Source: Lachnospiraceae bacterium (GTDB lineage: Bacteria; Bacillota; Clostridia; Lachnospirales; Lachnospiraceae). From it: a stretch of DNA of 51,166 bases. The stretch spans positions 1 through 51,166 of the forward strand of contig JAFSIQ010000023.1 in NCBI GenBank assembly GCA_017439675.1, read 5' to 3'. This document shows, piece after piece, positions 17,139 through 25,523 of the stretch (the stretch's first letter is position 1; every line of letters starts with the position of its first letter). A program made the translations under genes and the position numbers. The notes beneath the pieces are model-generated. The model made no database searches and had not been told where the DNA came from. It saw only the letters and a list, made by a program, of their open reading frames with translations.

Positions 17139-18026
17139 ATGTTGCGAATAACAGTCTACGTTGATATTATATTTCTAATAAATTGGATTGCAAATTTTTT
17201 TGTTTTATATGTAACAGGAAAAGTTGCAGGCAGAAGAATTATTTTATGGAAGGTAGTGACAGGAGCAGCATTTGGAGCAGTTTTGCTAGTCATCCTTGTA
17301 CTTTGGCCCTCAATGCTGATGGGCATAAAGGGTGTGCTTGCCTGTGTAGGAATCAGCATGGGAACTGTGGCGATTCCCTATTGGGAAAAAGGAAAATCCT
17401 TTGTTCGCACATGGTTTCTGTCCACCACAATTATGGTTCTTACTGGCAGCCTTATGAACTATATGCGATATTTATTCCAACTATCAGTGAAGCAAATGAG
17501 TCAGTGGCTTTTTTGGTTTACACTAAGTGGAATTGGTATTGTGATTTTAACTTACTTTATTAAGAACACATGGAAACAAACGGAGAATTTATATTTAATT
17601 CAAATTGTTCATGGAGGAAAAACTACAGTGGAACGGGTGTATATGGATACAGGCAATATGTTAACGACCCCTATTTTTCAAAAACCAGTAATGGTATTAA
17701 GTGAAGCTGTGGTACATAAATGTTTAAATAAAGAAGAGAAGATAATAATAGAACAGTACAGACAAAACAAGAGGCTAGATTATTCTAGTCTTATAACCTG
17801 CCAAATACAAAGGAAGGATTACTTTCATGAAATCAGATATTCCAGTGTTGGGAATCAAGAGGGGAGACTACTGTGTTTTCTCATGGATGAGGTTCACATA
17901 TTGGGATGTAATATTGTGCTGTGCAAGCAACCAGTTGCACTAGTGCCAGAACATTTATTTCACGGAAAGGAATACCAAGGATTATTGCATAGAGAATGCA
18001 TTGAACAGAGATTTGGAGGACAGTAA
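17139..18026 (+). CDS. spoIIGA: Sigma-E processing peptidase SpoIIGA
   Basis: A 295-residue membrane-bound aspartic protease that removes the pro-sequence of sigma-E after septation. About five hydrophobic segments fill the N-terminal half, starting [19 protein letters not shown]. The cytoplasmic C-terminal half has the pepsin-like active-site motif [10 protein letters not shown], with Asp at about residue 170. The ATG follows GGAGGG. The gene ends 1 nt before the sigE start, and the sigE SD lies inside its last codons, so translation is probably coupled. Confidence 0.93.
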   Translation: MLRITVYVDIIFLINWIANFFVLYVTGKVAGRRIILWKVVTGAAFGAVLLVILVLWPSMLMGIKGVLACVGISMGTVAIPYWEKGKSFVRTWFLSTTIMVLTGSLMNYMRYLFQLSVKQMSQWLFWFTLSGIGIVILTYFIKNTWKQTENLYLIQIVHGGKTTVERVYMDTGNMLTTPIFQKPVMVLSEAVVHKCLNKEEKIIIEQYRQNKRLDYSSLITCQIQRKDYFHEIRYSSVGNQEGRLLCFLMDEVHILGCNIVLCKQPVALVPEHLFHGKEYQGLLHRECIEQRFGGQ

Positions 18027-18027
18027 A

Positions 18028-18765
18028 GTGAATGTAGTTGGAAATGATAGATTTAGACTTACCATGATGAAGAGTGTGGCAAGTATGTTTTTGATGCCCA
18101 AAAATGAAATTCATTATATAGGGGGATCTGATATTTTACCTCCGCCATTAGATGCAGAAGAGGAACGAGTTTTGCTAGAAAAGCTGGAAAGTATGGGAGA
18201 TATGGAGGTAAAAAGTATACTGATTGAGAGGAATTTGCGTCTTGTGGTTTATATTGCAAAGAAATTCGACAATACAGGTGTAGGAGTGGAGGATTTGATT
18301 TCCATTGGTACGATAGGATTGATTAAGGCTATTAACACCTTTAAATTGGACAAAAAGATTAAACTTGCCACCTATGCATCCCGTTGTATTGAAAATGAAA
18401 TTTTAATGTACCTAAGAAGAAGTGCGAAGACAAAAATGGAGGTTTCTATTGATGAACCGTTGAATGTGGATTGGGATGGAAATGAATTGCTGCTGTCAGA
18501 TATATTAGGAACAGAGGAAGATTTAATCTATAAGGATTTAGAGGATGAAGTGGACCGGGAATTGCTAAAAAAGGCAATGCTTATTTTGTCAGAGCGCGAA
18601 CGGACCATCGTAGAGTTACGATTTGGATTAAACAATGCGGATGGAGAAGAATTGACGCAGAAGGAAGTGGCAGATTTGCTTGGAATTTCTCAATCCTATA
18701 TATCTAGATTAGAGAAAAAGATTATGAAACGTTTAAAAAAAGAGATGTTACGAATTGGTTCGTGA
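18028..18765 (+). CDS. sigE: Mother-cell sigma factor SigE, pro-form
   Basis: GTG 18028 is chosen because GGAGGA (18015-18020) lies 7 nt upstream; the frame extends to TTG 18001 without an SD. The product is 245 residues. The N-terminal pro-region runs to about [16 protein letters not shown], the conserved SpoIIGA cleavage neighbourhood. Region 2 has [34 protein letters not shown] and [20 protein letters not shown]. Region 4 ends with the helix-turn-helix [19 protein letters not shown]. It directs early mother-cell genes once processed. Confidence 0.96.
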   Translation: MNVVGNDRFRLTMMKSVASMFLMPKNEIHYIGGSDILPPPLDAEEERVLLEKLESMGDMEVKSILIERNLRLVVYIAKKFDNTGVGVEDLISIGTIGLIKAINTFKLDKKIKLATYASRCIENEILMYLRRSAKTKMEVSIDEPLNVDWDGNELLLSDILGTEEDLIYKDLEDEVDRELLKKAMLILSERERTIVELRFGLNNADGEELTQKEVADLLGISQSYISRLEKKIMKRLKKEMLRIGS

Positions 18766-18818
18766 TGAGGAAAATATTGGCGACACAATGGAAGTATAAA
18801 CCCATATATATTTGTAAA

Positions 18819-18847
18819 TCCTTAACTATATAGAACAGTTAAGGAGG
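18819..18847 (+). promoter_or_regulatory. Hairpin masking the sigG ribosome binding site
   Basis: TCCTTAACT (18819-18827) is perfectly complementary to AGTTAAGGA (18837-18845), with a 9-nt loop. The right arm covers the first five bases of the SD AAGGAGG (18841-18847), which sits 8 nt before the sigG ATG. In the folded RNA the SD would be largely closed. Confidence 0.65.
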
Positions 18848-18855
18848 ACAGTGGA

Positions 18856-19632
18856 ATGGCACTTAATAAAGTTGTTATATGTGGTGTAAATACTGCAAAA
18901 TTACCATTACTGACCAATGATGAAAAGAACGAATTGTTTATAAGGATTGAACAGGGCGATGCCGCTGCCAGGGAGCAGTTAATTGAAGGTAATTTAAGGC
19001 TAGTATTAAGTGTGATTCAACGATTTTCTTCATCTGTCGAGAATGCAGATGACTTATTTCAGGTGGGGTGTATTGGCTTGATGAAGGCAATTGATAATTT
19101 TGATCGCAGTTTAAATGTGAAATTTTCCACCTATGCAGTTCCCATGATTATAGGAGAATGCAGACGGTATTTGAGGGATAATAATTCAATCCGGGTATCC
19201 CGTTCTCTTCGAGATATTGCTTACAAGGCAATCTATGCAAAGGAAAGAATTATGAGAGAAGAAGACAGAGAGCCTACTATTGATGAAGTGGCAAAGGATA
19301 TCGAAATGGAGAAGGAAATGGTGGTTATGGCACTAGATGCTATCGCTACCCCGGCATCCCTTTATGATCCTGTATACCAAGAGGGTGGAGATACCATTTA
19401 TATTATGGACCAAATCAGTGACAAGAAAAATAAGGAGGAGCACTGGGTGGAAAATATCTCCTTGCAGGATGCGATGGGAAGGCTTTCGGAACGAGAATAT
19501 AACATTATTCGGTTGCGGTTTTTTGAAGGGAAAACCCAAACGGAAGTTGCGGATGAGATTTCTATTTCTCAGGCTCAGGTATCGAGATTAGAAAAGTCTG
19601 CGTTGAAGAGTATGAAGAGTTACCTAATGTAG
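18856..19632 (+). CDS. sigG: Forespore sigma factor SigG
   Basis: A 258-residue sigma-70 family factor for late forespore genes. The N-terminus NKVVICGVNTAKLPLLTN is typical of SigG and distinguishes it from SigF. Region 2 holds EGNLRLVLSVIQRF, DDLFQVGCIGLMKAIDNFD and FSTYAVPMIIGECRRYLRDN; region 3 has VSRSLRDIAYKA; region 4 ends in TEVADEISISQAQVSRLEKS. It lies 90 bp after sigE, the conserved order in spore formers. The leader contains the SD-masking hairpin, and read-through from spoIIG is likely. Confidence 0.96.
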   Translation: MALNKVVICGVNTAKLPLLTNDEKNELFIRIEQGDAAAREQLIEGNLRLVLSVIQRFSSSVENADDLFQVGCIGLMKAIDNFDRSLNVKFSTYAVPMIIGECRRYLRDNNSIRVSRSLRDIAYKAIYAKERIMREEDREPTIDEVAKDIEMEKEMVVMALDAIATPASLYDPVYQEGGDTIYIMDQISDKKNKEEHWVENISLQDAMGRLSEREYNIIRLRFFEGKTQTEVADEISISQAQVSRLEKSALKSMKSYLM

Positions 19633-19677
19633 CATAACAAATTAGTAGAATTTTTTTGTAAAATCATGGTAAATGCG

Positions 19678-19706
19678 TTGTCAATCCTTAGAAAATATGC
19701 TATAAT
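19678..19706 (+). promoter_or_regulatory. Sigma-A promoter of the P-loop kinase gene
   Basis: TTGTCA (19678-19683) and a perfect TATAAT (19701-19706) are separated by 17 nt. The expected leader holds a small hairpin ttgtac/gtacaa (19719-19737) before the SD. Confidence 0.8.
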
Positions 19707-19779
19707 TCGGCTTAAGTGTTGTACCGAGAATGTACAAAGGAAGTTTTAGCCGAAAGGGCATTAAGGAGGCATATATATA

Positions 19780-20349
19780 ATGAAGCATTTAATCTTAGTT
19801 ACGTCACCACCGGCATGTGGAAAGACATTTATTTCAAAGCAGTTAGCGAAAGCGTTAACTAATTGTGTGTATTTAGATAAGGATACATTGATTGTCTTGT
19901 CTAAGCAGATTTTCAAGGTGGCTGGTGAAGAGTATAATCGTTCTTCTGATTTCTTCCAGAGAGAGATTCGTGACTATGAATATTATTGTGTATTAGATTT
20001 GGCAATGGAAGCATTGGATTATAACGATACCGTATTGATTAATGCACCATTTACTGATGAGATTCGTGATGACGAATATTTAGATTCCCTTAGAGCGAGA
20101 CTTGCAAAGCATGGAGCAGAATTAGTGGTTATCTGGGTAAATACTCGTGTAGAGGTTTGCAAAGAGAGAATGATTAAGCGCAATTCAGATCGCGATACTT
20201 GGAAGTTGGAGAACTGGGATGAGTACATTGCAGGATGTAACTTCAATCAGCCGGACAACATCAAAGAGCTTATTGTATTTGAGAACTCTTCGGAAGAGGA
20301 ATACAACGAATCAATTAAGCGTGTGGTAAAACAATTAAGAGGCGAGTAA
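19780..20349 (+). CDS. P-loop kinase-like NTPase (AAA_33 type)
   Basis: A 189-residue cytoplasmic protein with an N-terminal P-loop, LVTSPPACGKTFISKQLAK. The usual first Gly of the Walker A motif is Ser here. A hydrophobic beta strand with an acidic residue (VYLDKDTLIV) follows, as in small nucleotide or sugar kinases and zeta-toxin-like proteins. A lid-like Arg-rich stretch, RMIKRNSDRDTWKLENWDEY, lies near residue 130. The substrate cannot be inferred from the sequence. It has its own strong promoter, an AAGGAGG SD and its own terminator, so it is a single-gene unit. Confidence 0.8.
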   Translation: MKHLILVTSPPACGKTFISKQLAKALTNCVYLDKDTLIVLSKQIFKVAGEEYNRSSDFFQREIRDYEYYCVLDLAMEALDYNDTVLINAPFTDEIRDDEYLDSLRARLAKHGAELVVIWVNTRVEVCKERMIKRNSDRDTWKLENWDEYIAGCNFNQPDNIKELIVFENSSEEEYNESIKRVVKQLRGE

Positions 20350-20356
20350 TATTAAG

Positions 20357-20384
20357 AAACGACGCTTTTTGAAAGCGTCGTTTT
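20357..20384 (+). terminator. Intrinsic terminator
   Basis: A perfect 12-bp stem aaacgacgcttt/aaagcgtcgttt (20357-20368 with 20372-20383) with a 3-nt loop and T's follows the kinase gene. Confidence 0.9.
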
Positions 20385-20455
20385 CTATCTTTCGGGGGAG
20401 TTTTTGGAAAATAAGTTCCTTTGGGAGAGTATTACATGTGTTACTAGGAGGATAT

Positions 20456-22648
20456 ATGACAAACAAGAAACCTGTATTTGCAATCAATTGGACAGAGGTA
20501 GATGCCCTAGTGGCAGGTTGCCATGACAATCCTCATCATTTGTTGGGAATGCATGAGACCGTAGACGGTGTCTATGTGAATGCATATTTTCCAGGTGCAG
20601 AGTCGGTGAAAGTAGTATCAAAGAGTACAAAGAAGCGATACGAGCTTGTCTCAGATAGAGTGAGTGGATTTTATTCGGTTAAGATTAAGGACATGACCAG
20701 TTTTGTATATTATTTTGAAGTGGTTATGGGCAATGGTGACAAGAAGAAGGTAATCGACCCATATGCATTTGAACCAGTAATTGACCCGATTGATATCAGC
20801 AAATTTAATGATGGAATTCATTATGAGATATATGAGAAAATGGGTGCACACCCTTGTATGCTAGATGGCGTGGAAGGTGTGTTGTTTGCCGTGTGGGCAC
20901 CACATGCGCAAAGAGTTTCTGTAGTAGGTGATTTTAACCAGTGGAATGGTAAGGCGCATATGATGCGGCGCATTGAATATTCCGGTATTTTTGAATTGTT
21001 TATTCCAGAGCTTTCTGTGGGTGAGATTTACAAATATGAGATTCAGAGTAAGTCAGGTTCTGTATTTATGAAACCAGATCCATATGCGAATTATACAGAG
21101 CTTCGTCCGGCGAATGCATCACGAGTGGCGGATTTGTCGTATGAATGGACCGATAGTGATTATTACAAGATGGATATGGATAAGACCAATATGCCAATGA
21201 ATATCTATGAGGTGCATTTAGGTTCTTTTAAGAGACCAAAGGATGGGAGAGAATTTTATAATTATCGTGAGATTGCCAAGGAGTTGGCCGACTATGTGAT
21301 GGAAATGGGATATACGCATGTGGAGCTTATGCCAATTATGGAGCACGAGCAGGATGCAACCTATGGATATCAGACCACAGCATTCTATGCACCGACGTCT
21401 CGTTATGGCGAACCGAAGGATTTCATGTATTTTGTAGACTACATGCACAGCAAAGGAATCGGAGTTATCTGTGATTGGGTTCCGAGTCAATTTCCGATGT
21501 CTGACAATGGATTGGCTAGATTTGATGGAGAGCCACTATATGAACCAAAGGATTCTAGAAGAAGTGAGAATCCAAGATGGGGAACTTATATTTTCGACTA
21601 CGGAAGGTACGAGATTAAAAATTATTTGATTTCAAATGCATTGTATTGGATATCAAAGTATCATTTAGATGGCATACGAATGGATAGTGTAGCGTCCATG
21701 TTGTATTTGGATTACGGAAAGTCCTATGGCAATTGGATTCCGAATCAGTACGGTGGTAATGAGAATTTAGAAGCCATTGCATTCTTTAAAGAATTGAGTA
21801 CTATTATAAATGAACGCTTTCCGAATTGTATGATAATGGTGGAAGAAGAGTCTGGTTGGCCAATGTTGACTGGTGATATTACGGATGGAGGTATGGGTTT
21901 TGATTACAAATGGAATACCTCGTGGATGACAGACCTGTTGTCCTACATGGCATTAGACCCGTTGTATCGCAAGTACGAGCATAAAAAACTTACCAACAGC
22001 TTATCCAATGCTTATGATGAGAATTATATATTGGAATTTTCACACAATGAAGTGATTGGTGGTAAGGGCTCCATTGTAGACCAGATGCCGGGCGGATACG
22101 AGGAGAAATTTTCTAATCTTCGGTTGTTGTATGGCTATATGATGACGCATCCAGGTAAGAAGCTACTATTTATGGGACAGGAATTTGCGCAGTTTAAAGG
22201 GTTTAACGAGAGTGGAGAACTAGCGTGGGATTTGTTAGAGTTTGATGCACATACCATTTTACGAAATTATGTGAAGGCGTTGAATCATTTGTACAAGGAG
22301 GAACCGGCGTTATATGCTTTTGACAACAATGCGGATGGTTTTGAGTGGGTGAATGCCACGGCTGCCAATGAAAGCGTTGTTTCTTTCCTTCGTAAGACGG
22401 ATAAGAAGGAGGATACCTTGTTGATTGTATGTAACTTTACTCCGGTCAAGCATGACAAATACAAAGTAGGGGTTCCATATGAAGGCACCTATAAGGAGAT
22501 ATTCGCAAGTGACTTAGAGCAGTATGGTGGTGATGGTAGTAAGAATGCAACTGCGAAAAAGAGCAAGCGAAGTGCTTGTGACGGCAGAAGAAATTCGATT
22601 ACAATTAGCTTGGCACCACTTTCTATGAGTATTTTCAAATGGATGTAA
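20456..22648 (+). CDS. glgB: Glycogen branching enzyme GlgB-like, altered active site
   Basis: ATG 20456 has AGGAGG 4 nt upstream and gives 730 residues; the longer frame would start inside the preceding terminator. Domains are an N-terminal CBM48 pair (PHHLLGMHE; FAVWAPHAQRVSVVGDFNQWNG), a GH13 barrel and a C-terminal beta domain. The nucleophile (IRMD410) and acid/base Glu (MVE463E) are kept. Region I reads D340WVPSQ345F, where the family has His, and region IV reads SHN531E, where the family has SHDE with the third catalytic Asp. The normal reaction is alpha-1,6 branching of alpha-glucan. These changes may impair or alter activity. No other glg gene is nearby. Confidence 0.88.
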   Translation: MTNKKPVFAINWTEVDALVAGCHDNPHHLLGMHETVDGVYVNAYFPGAESVKVVSKSTKKRYELVSDRVSGFYSVKIKDMTSFVYYFEVVMGNGDKKKVIDPYAFEPVIDPIDISKFNDGIHYEIYEKMGAHPCMLDGVEGVLFAVWAPHAQRVSVVGDFNQWNGKAHMMRRIEYSGIFELFIPELSVGEIYKYEIQSKSGSVFMKPDPYANYTELRPANASRVADLSYEWTDSDYYKMDMDKTNMPMNIYEVHLGSFKRPKDGREFYNYREIAKELADYVMEMGYTHVELMPIMEHEQDATYGYQTTAFYAPTSRYGEPKDFMYFVDYMHSKGIGVICDWVPSQFPMSDNGLARFDGEPLYEPKDSRRSENPRWGTYIFDYGRYEIKNYLISNALYWISKYHLDGIRMDSVASMLYLDYGKSYGNWIPNQYGGNENLEAIAFFKELSTIINERFPNCMIMVEEESGWPMLTGDITDGGMGFDYKWNTSWMTDLLSYMALDPLYRKYEHKKLTNSLSNAYDENYILEFSHNEVIGGKGSIVDQMPGGYEEKFSNLRLLYGYMMTHPGKKLLFMGQEFAQFKGFNESGELAWDLLEFDAHTILRNYVKALNHLYKEEPALYAFDNNADGFEWVNATAANESVVSFLRKTDKKEDTLLIVCNFTPVKHDKYKVGVPYEGTYKEIFASDLEQYGGDGSKNATAKKSKRSACDGRRNSITISLAPLSMSIFKWM

Positions 22649-22763
22649 CTAGTGTTAATAGAGTAACAGAATAAAGGCGAGTGGGGCTGTCTTGTGAAAT
22701 GAAAATACATTTCATACGATAGCCTTACTACGTTTATCTTATGTTCTAGGAAAAGAGAAAGGG

Positions 22764-23636
22764 ATGAATCAAATGTGGATGGCAACGAACATGGAGATGT
22801 CTGTTGGAGTACTGAGTCAGACGTTAGATGATGTGTTGAATTGGTTAATTGGCAAGGCGGGAAGTATATTAGTGGCCGTTGTCTTTATACTAATTGGGGT
22901 GAAGTTTGTAGGTTTGTTAATGAAGCTTATGAGACGTTCCTTTGAACGTTCGCAGTTAGAAGCATCTGTATCAGGCTTTTTGTTGTCTGCCATTCGGATT
23001 GTGGGATACATATTAGTGTTTATCACCGCCGCAGCTATTGTGGGTGTAGAAGTTGCAAGCTTTGTTACGATTCTCGGTACTGCATCTATGGCGATTGGTC
23101 TTGCCCTGCAGGGGGCACTTTCTAATCTTGCCGGTGGAGTATTGATTCTTGTCTTAAAGCCATTTAAGGTAGGAGATTATATTATAGAGAATAATAAGAA
23201 TATGGAAGGAACAGTAGTATCCATTGAAATTTTCTATACTCGATTGCTTACCTATGACAATAAGTTGGTGGTTATTCCGAATGGAATTCTTACTAACAAC
23301 AGCTTAATCAATGTGACCAATGAGGTAAAGCGTAAGTTGGAATTAAAGATTAATATTGCATATGACAGTGATATCAAAAAGGTAAAGGATTTGGTTTATC
23401 AGCTGTTGGAACAGGATAAGAGGATTCTTTCCAATGAGCCAAAGGATGTGTTCATCGATGCGTTTGAGGACAGTGGTATGCGATTGGGAATCCGGGCGTG
23501 GGTGAATACGGATGAGTACTGGAATACGCTGTGGGACTTGAGAGAACACCTGAAGGAATTGTTTGATGAGAATGGTATTGAAATACCATATAACCGTTTA
23601 GAGGTGAATTTGGTTGCAAATAATAAGAATGTATGA
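22764..23636 (+). CDS. mscS: Small-conductance mechanosensitive channel MscS
   Basis: A 290-residue membrane protein. Three hydrophobic segments are visible; the third is the Gly/Ala-rich pore helix with TASMAIGLALQGALSNLAGGV. The MscS beta domain follows, with FKVGDYI and VVIPNGILTNNSLIN, then a C-terminal alpha/beta domain. It opens under membrane tension to release solutes after hypo-osmotic shock. AAAGGG precedes the ATG. It is a single gene after glgB; a partial hairpin (22686-22725) lies in the gap. Confidence 0.93.
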   Translation: MNQMWMATNMEMSVGVLSQTLDDVLNWLIGKAGSILVAVVFILIGVKFVGLLMKLMRRSFERSQLEASVSGFLLSAIRIVGYILVFITAAAIVGVEVASFVTILGTASMAIGLALQGALSNLAGGVLILVLKPFKVGDYIIENNKNMEGTVVSIEIFYTRLLTYDNKLVVIPNGILTNNSLINVTNEVKRKLELKINIAYDSDIKKVKDLVYQLLEQDKRILSNEPKDVFIDAFEDSGMRLGIRAWVNTDEYWNTLWDLREHLKELFDENGIEIPYNRLEVNLVANNKNV

Positions 23637-23688
23637 AAATGATGACAATAAAATATTGAGAATAAAATGACATAGATGAAATGTTAAA

Positions 23689-23726
23689 TGTGAATAAATA
23701 TACATCATTGTGAATATATATTCAAA
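23689..23726 (+). promoter_or_regulatory. Tandem ArgR-type operator (two ARG boxes)
   Basis: TGTGAATAAATATACATC (23689-23706) and TGTGAATATATATTCAAA (23709-23726) both fit the ARG-box pattern. The second core, TGAATATATATTCA, is a perfect 14-bp palindrome. The boxes are 20 bp apart centre to centre, the same face of the helix, and lie just upstream of the argD -35. Confidence 0.75.
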
Positions 23727-23732
23727 AATGTG

Positions 23733-23760
23733 TTGACGAATGTAGCATAACGTGTATAAT
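23733..23760 (+). promoter_or_regulatory. Promoter of argD
   Basis: TTGACG (23733-23738) and TATAAT (23755-23760) are 16 nt apart, 7 bp after the second ARG box. Confidence 0.8.
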
Positions 23761-23794
23761 AAGAGAATATCATAAGTGAGGAAGAAGGGATTAT

Positions 23795-25012
23795 ATGAAA
23801 GCACAGGATTTTGGTTATACGAAGCAGGATATTATTGATATGGCAGACAAATATATGTTGAATATTGGATACCGTTTTCCTATTGTGGTAGAAGAGACGA
23901 AGGATACGGTTGTAAGGGATGTAAATGGAGAAGAGTATCTAGATTTTTATGCAGGTATTGCGGTAAATTCAGCGGGTAACTGTAACGAGAAGGTAGTAGC
24001 CGCAGTACAGGAGCAGGTTGCCCAGGCAATGCATACGAGCTTGTATCCATATTCCGTACCACAGACGTTATTGGCAAAGCTTATCTGCGAGACAATCGGA
24101 ATGGATCGAGTTTTTTTTCAAAATTCTGGAACAGAAGCCAATGAAGCAATGATTAAGATGGCAAGAAAATATGGAATTACCAAGTATGGTCCGAATCGTT
24201 ATCATATTGTTACAGCGAAGAAGGGATTTCATGGAAGAACCTATGGTGCAATGAGTGCAACTGGACAGCCAGATACAGGCATTCAGATGGATTTAGGTCC
24301 GATGCTTTCAGGGTTTACATATGCAGATTATAATGATTTAGAGAGCTTTAAGGCTGCTTGTACAGAAGATACCATCGCAATTATGATAGAACCAGTACAG
24401 GGAGAAGGAGGCGTTTATCCGGCAACAAAGGAATTCTTACAGGGACTTCGTGCATTTTGTGATGAAAAAGGAATGCTTCTCTTATTTGATGAGGTTCAAA
24501 CAGGATGGTGTCGTTGTGGTGATACTATGGCGTTTATGCATTACGGAGTGATGCCAGACGCAGTTACCATGGCAAAGGCTATGGGTGGCGGAATGCCAAT
24601 AGGTGCATTAGCAGCACAGGAACACTGTGCACAGGCGTTGAATCCAGGTTCTCATGGAAGTACATATTCTGGTAATCCGGTATGTTGTGCAGCTTCTTAT
24701 GCACAGATTACAGAATTGTTAGACCGCAATCTTGCCCAAAATGCAAAGGAAATGGGTGCATATTTTATGGAACAGCTAAAGACACTTCCGGACGTGAAGG
24801 AGGTTCGTGGTTTGGGTCTTTTGGTTGGATTTGAGTTGAACGATGTGGATGCAGTGCAGGTAAAGATAAAAGCAATGGAGAAGAAGCTGTTGGTTACAGC
24901 AACATCAAACCGTATTATTCGTATGGTTCCACCACTTATCATAACAAAGGAAGATTGTGATAAAGCAGTTGCTGTTTTGAAGGAAGCAATTGAAGAGGTT
25001 GCGAATGCCTAG
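23795..25012 (+). CDS. argD: Acetylornithine aminotransferase ArgD
   Basis: A 405-residue class III PLP aminotransferase that converts N-acetylglutamate semialdehyde to N-acetylornithine using glutamate. Recognisable are FFQNSGTEANEAMIKMARK, GFHGRTYGAMSATGQ, LLLFDEVQTG and the PLP Lys in TMAKAMGGGMPIGA (K261). Related enzymes act on GABA, ornithine or succinylornithine, but the ARG boxes upstream and argH downstream favour arginine synthesis. The SD is GGAAGAAGGG. Confidence 0.93.
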   Translation: MKAQDFGYTKQDIIDMADKYMLNIGYRFPIVVEETKDTVVRDVNGEEYLDFYAGIAVNSAGNCNEKVVAAVQEQVAQAMHTSLYPYSVPQTLLAKLICETIGMDRVFFQNSGTEANEAMIKMARKYGITKYGPNRYHIVTAKKGFHGRTYGAMSATGQPDTGIQMDLGPMLSGFTYADYNDLESFKAACTEDTIAIMIEPVQGEGGVYPATKEFLQGLRAFCDEKGMLLLFDEVQTGWCRCGDTMAFMHYGVMPDAVTMAKAMGGGMPIGALAAQEHCAQALNPGSHGSTYSGNPVCCAASYAQITELLDRNLAQNAKEMGAYFMEQLKTLPDVKEVRGLGLLVGFELNDVDAVQVKIKAMEKKLLVTATSNRIIRMVPPLIITKEDCDKAVAVLKEAIEEVANA

Positions 25013-25077
25013 GTGCAAAAGTGATTAAGGCGCAGATAGCATAAGTATATAATTTGTGTAAGGCTGCAAGAGGAAGC

Positions 25078-25112
25078 AAAGGCAAGTTTATCAGGTTGAT
25101 AAACTTGCCTTT
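25078..25112. terminator. Hairpin between convergent argD and a small gene
   Basis: A perfect 16-bp stem (25078-25093 with 25097-25112) has a 3-nt loop. The stem includes the last codons of the minus-strand gene. T runs are short, so termination strength is uncertain. Confidence 0.65.
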
Positions 25113-25285
25113 GTCTTGTCTATGGCGTTGAATAATTGTTCCCAGGCATTGTCGCCATCAAACCATATCATGTGGTCGCCATTTTTCAGTACGATATTAG
25201 AGCCATCCTTTCCAACGGAAATATATTGGTTGTCTGATATAATCAAGTCTGTTCCTTCGTTGTTATGAACAATTTGCTTGGACAT
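25091..25285 (-). CDS. Small hypothetical protein
   Basis: A 64-residue soluble protein beginning MSKQIVHNNEGTDLIISDNQ. It is probably real because a strong SD (AAGGAAGGTG on the minus strand, at about 25291-25300) sits well placed before the ATG and codon use is normal. Alternating beta-like segments (ISVGKDGSNIVLKNGDHMIWF) and a short helix (AWEQLFNAIDKTKA) are visible. I do not recognise a family. It converges on argD, and its 3' end lies in the shared hairpin. Confidence 0.7.
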   Translation of the reverse strand: MSKQIVHNNEGTDLIISDNQYISVGKDGSNIVLKNGDHMIWFDGDNAWEQLFNAIDKTKASLST

Positions 25286-25395
25286 TTATTCACCTTCCTT
25301 CGTATGTAATTCGTGAAGAAATATAATCTTATCTATAGTATATCAAATATTCTTAAAATAATATATAAAAAAATATTCTAAAATTCACAGAAATT

Positions 25396-25402
25396 TTCGA
25401 CA
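25396..25402. promoter_or_regulatory. Exact 0A-box word
   Basis: TTCGACA matches the Spo0A-binding consensus exactly. It lies 111 bp upstream of the small minus-strand gene and 58 bp upstream of the argH -35. A single 7-bp match can arise by chance. Confidence 0.25.
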
Positions 25403-25459
25403 GATTTCGTGAAATGTGAAAAAATACAACTATAAATGTTAAGAATACTGAAGAACAAC

Positions 25460-25488
25460 TTGTCACTCCTGATAAATTGATGTACAAT
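25460..25488 (+). promoter_or_regulatory. Promoter of argH
   Basis: TTGTCA (25460-25465) and TACAAT (25483-25488) are 17 nt apart, 35 bp before the argH start. Confidence 0.75.
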
Positions 25489-25523
25489 AGAATAAGTATG
25501 TCTAGAAACAGGAGGATGAATAC

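Noticed and set aside
19708-19752. Riboswitch-like leader before the P-loop kinase
   Set aside because: The outer arms cggct/agccg would start before the predicted transcription start, leaving only one small hairpin in the RNA.
22686-22725. Terminator after glgB
   Set aside because: The hairpin has mismatches and no T run, so I left it as an unassigned fold.
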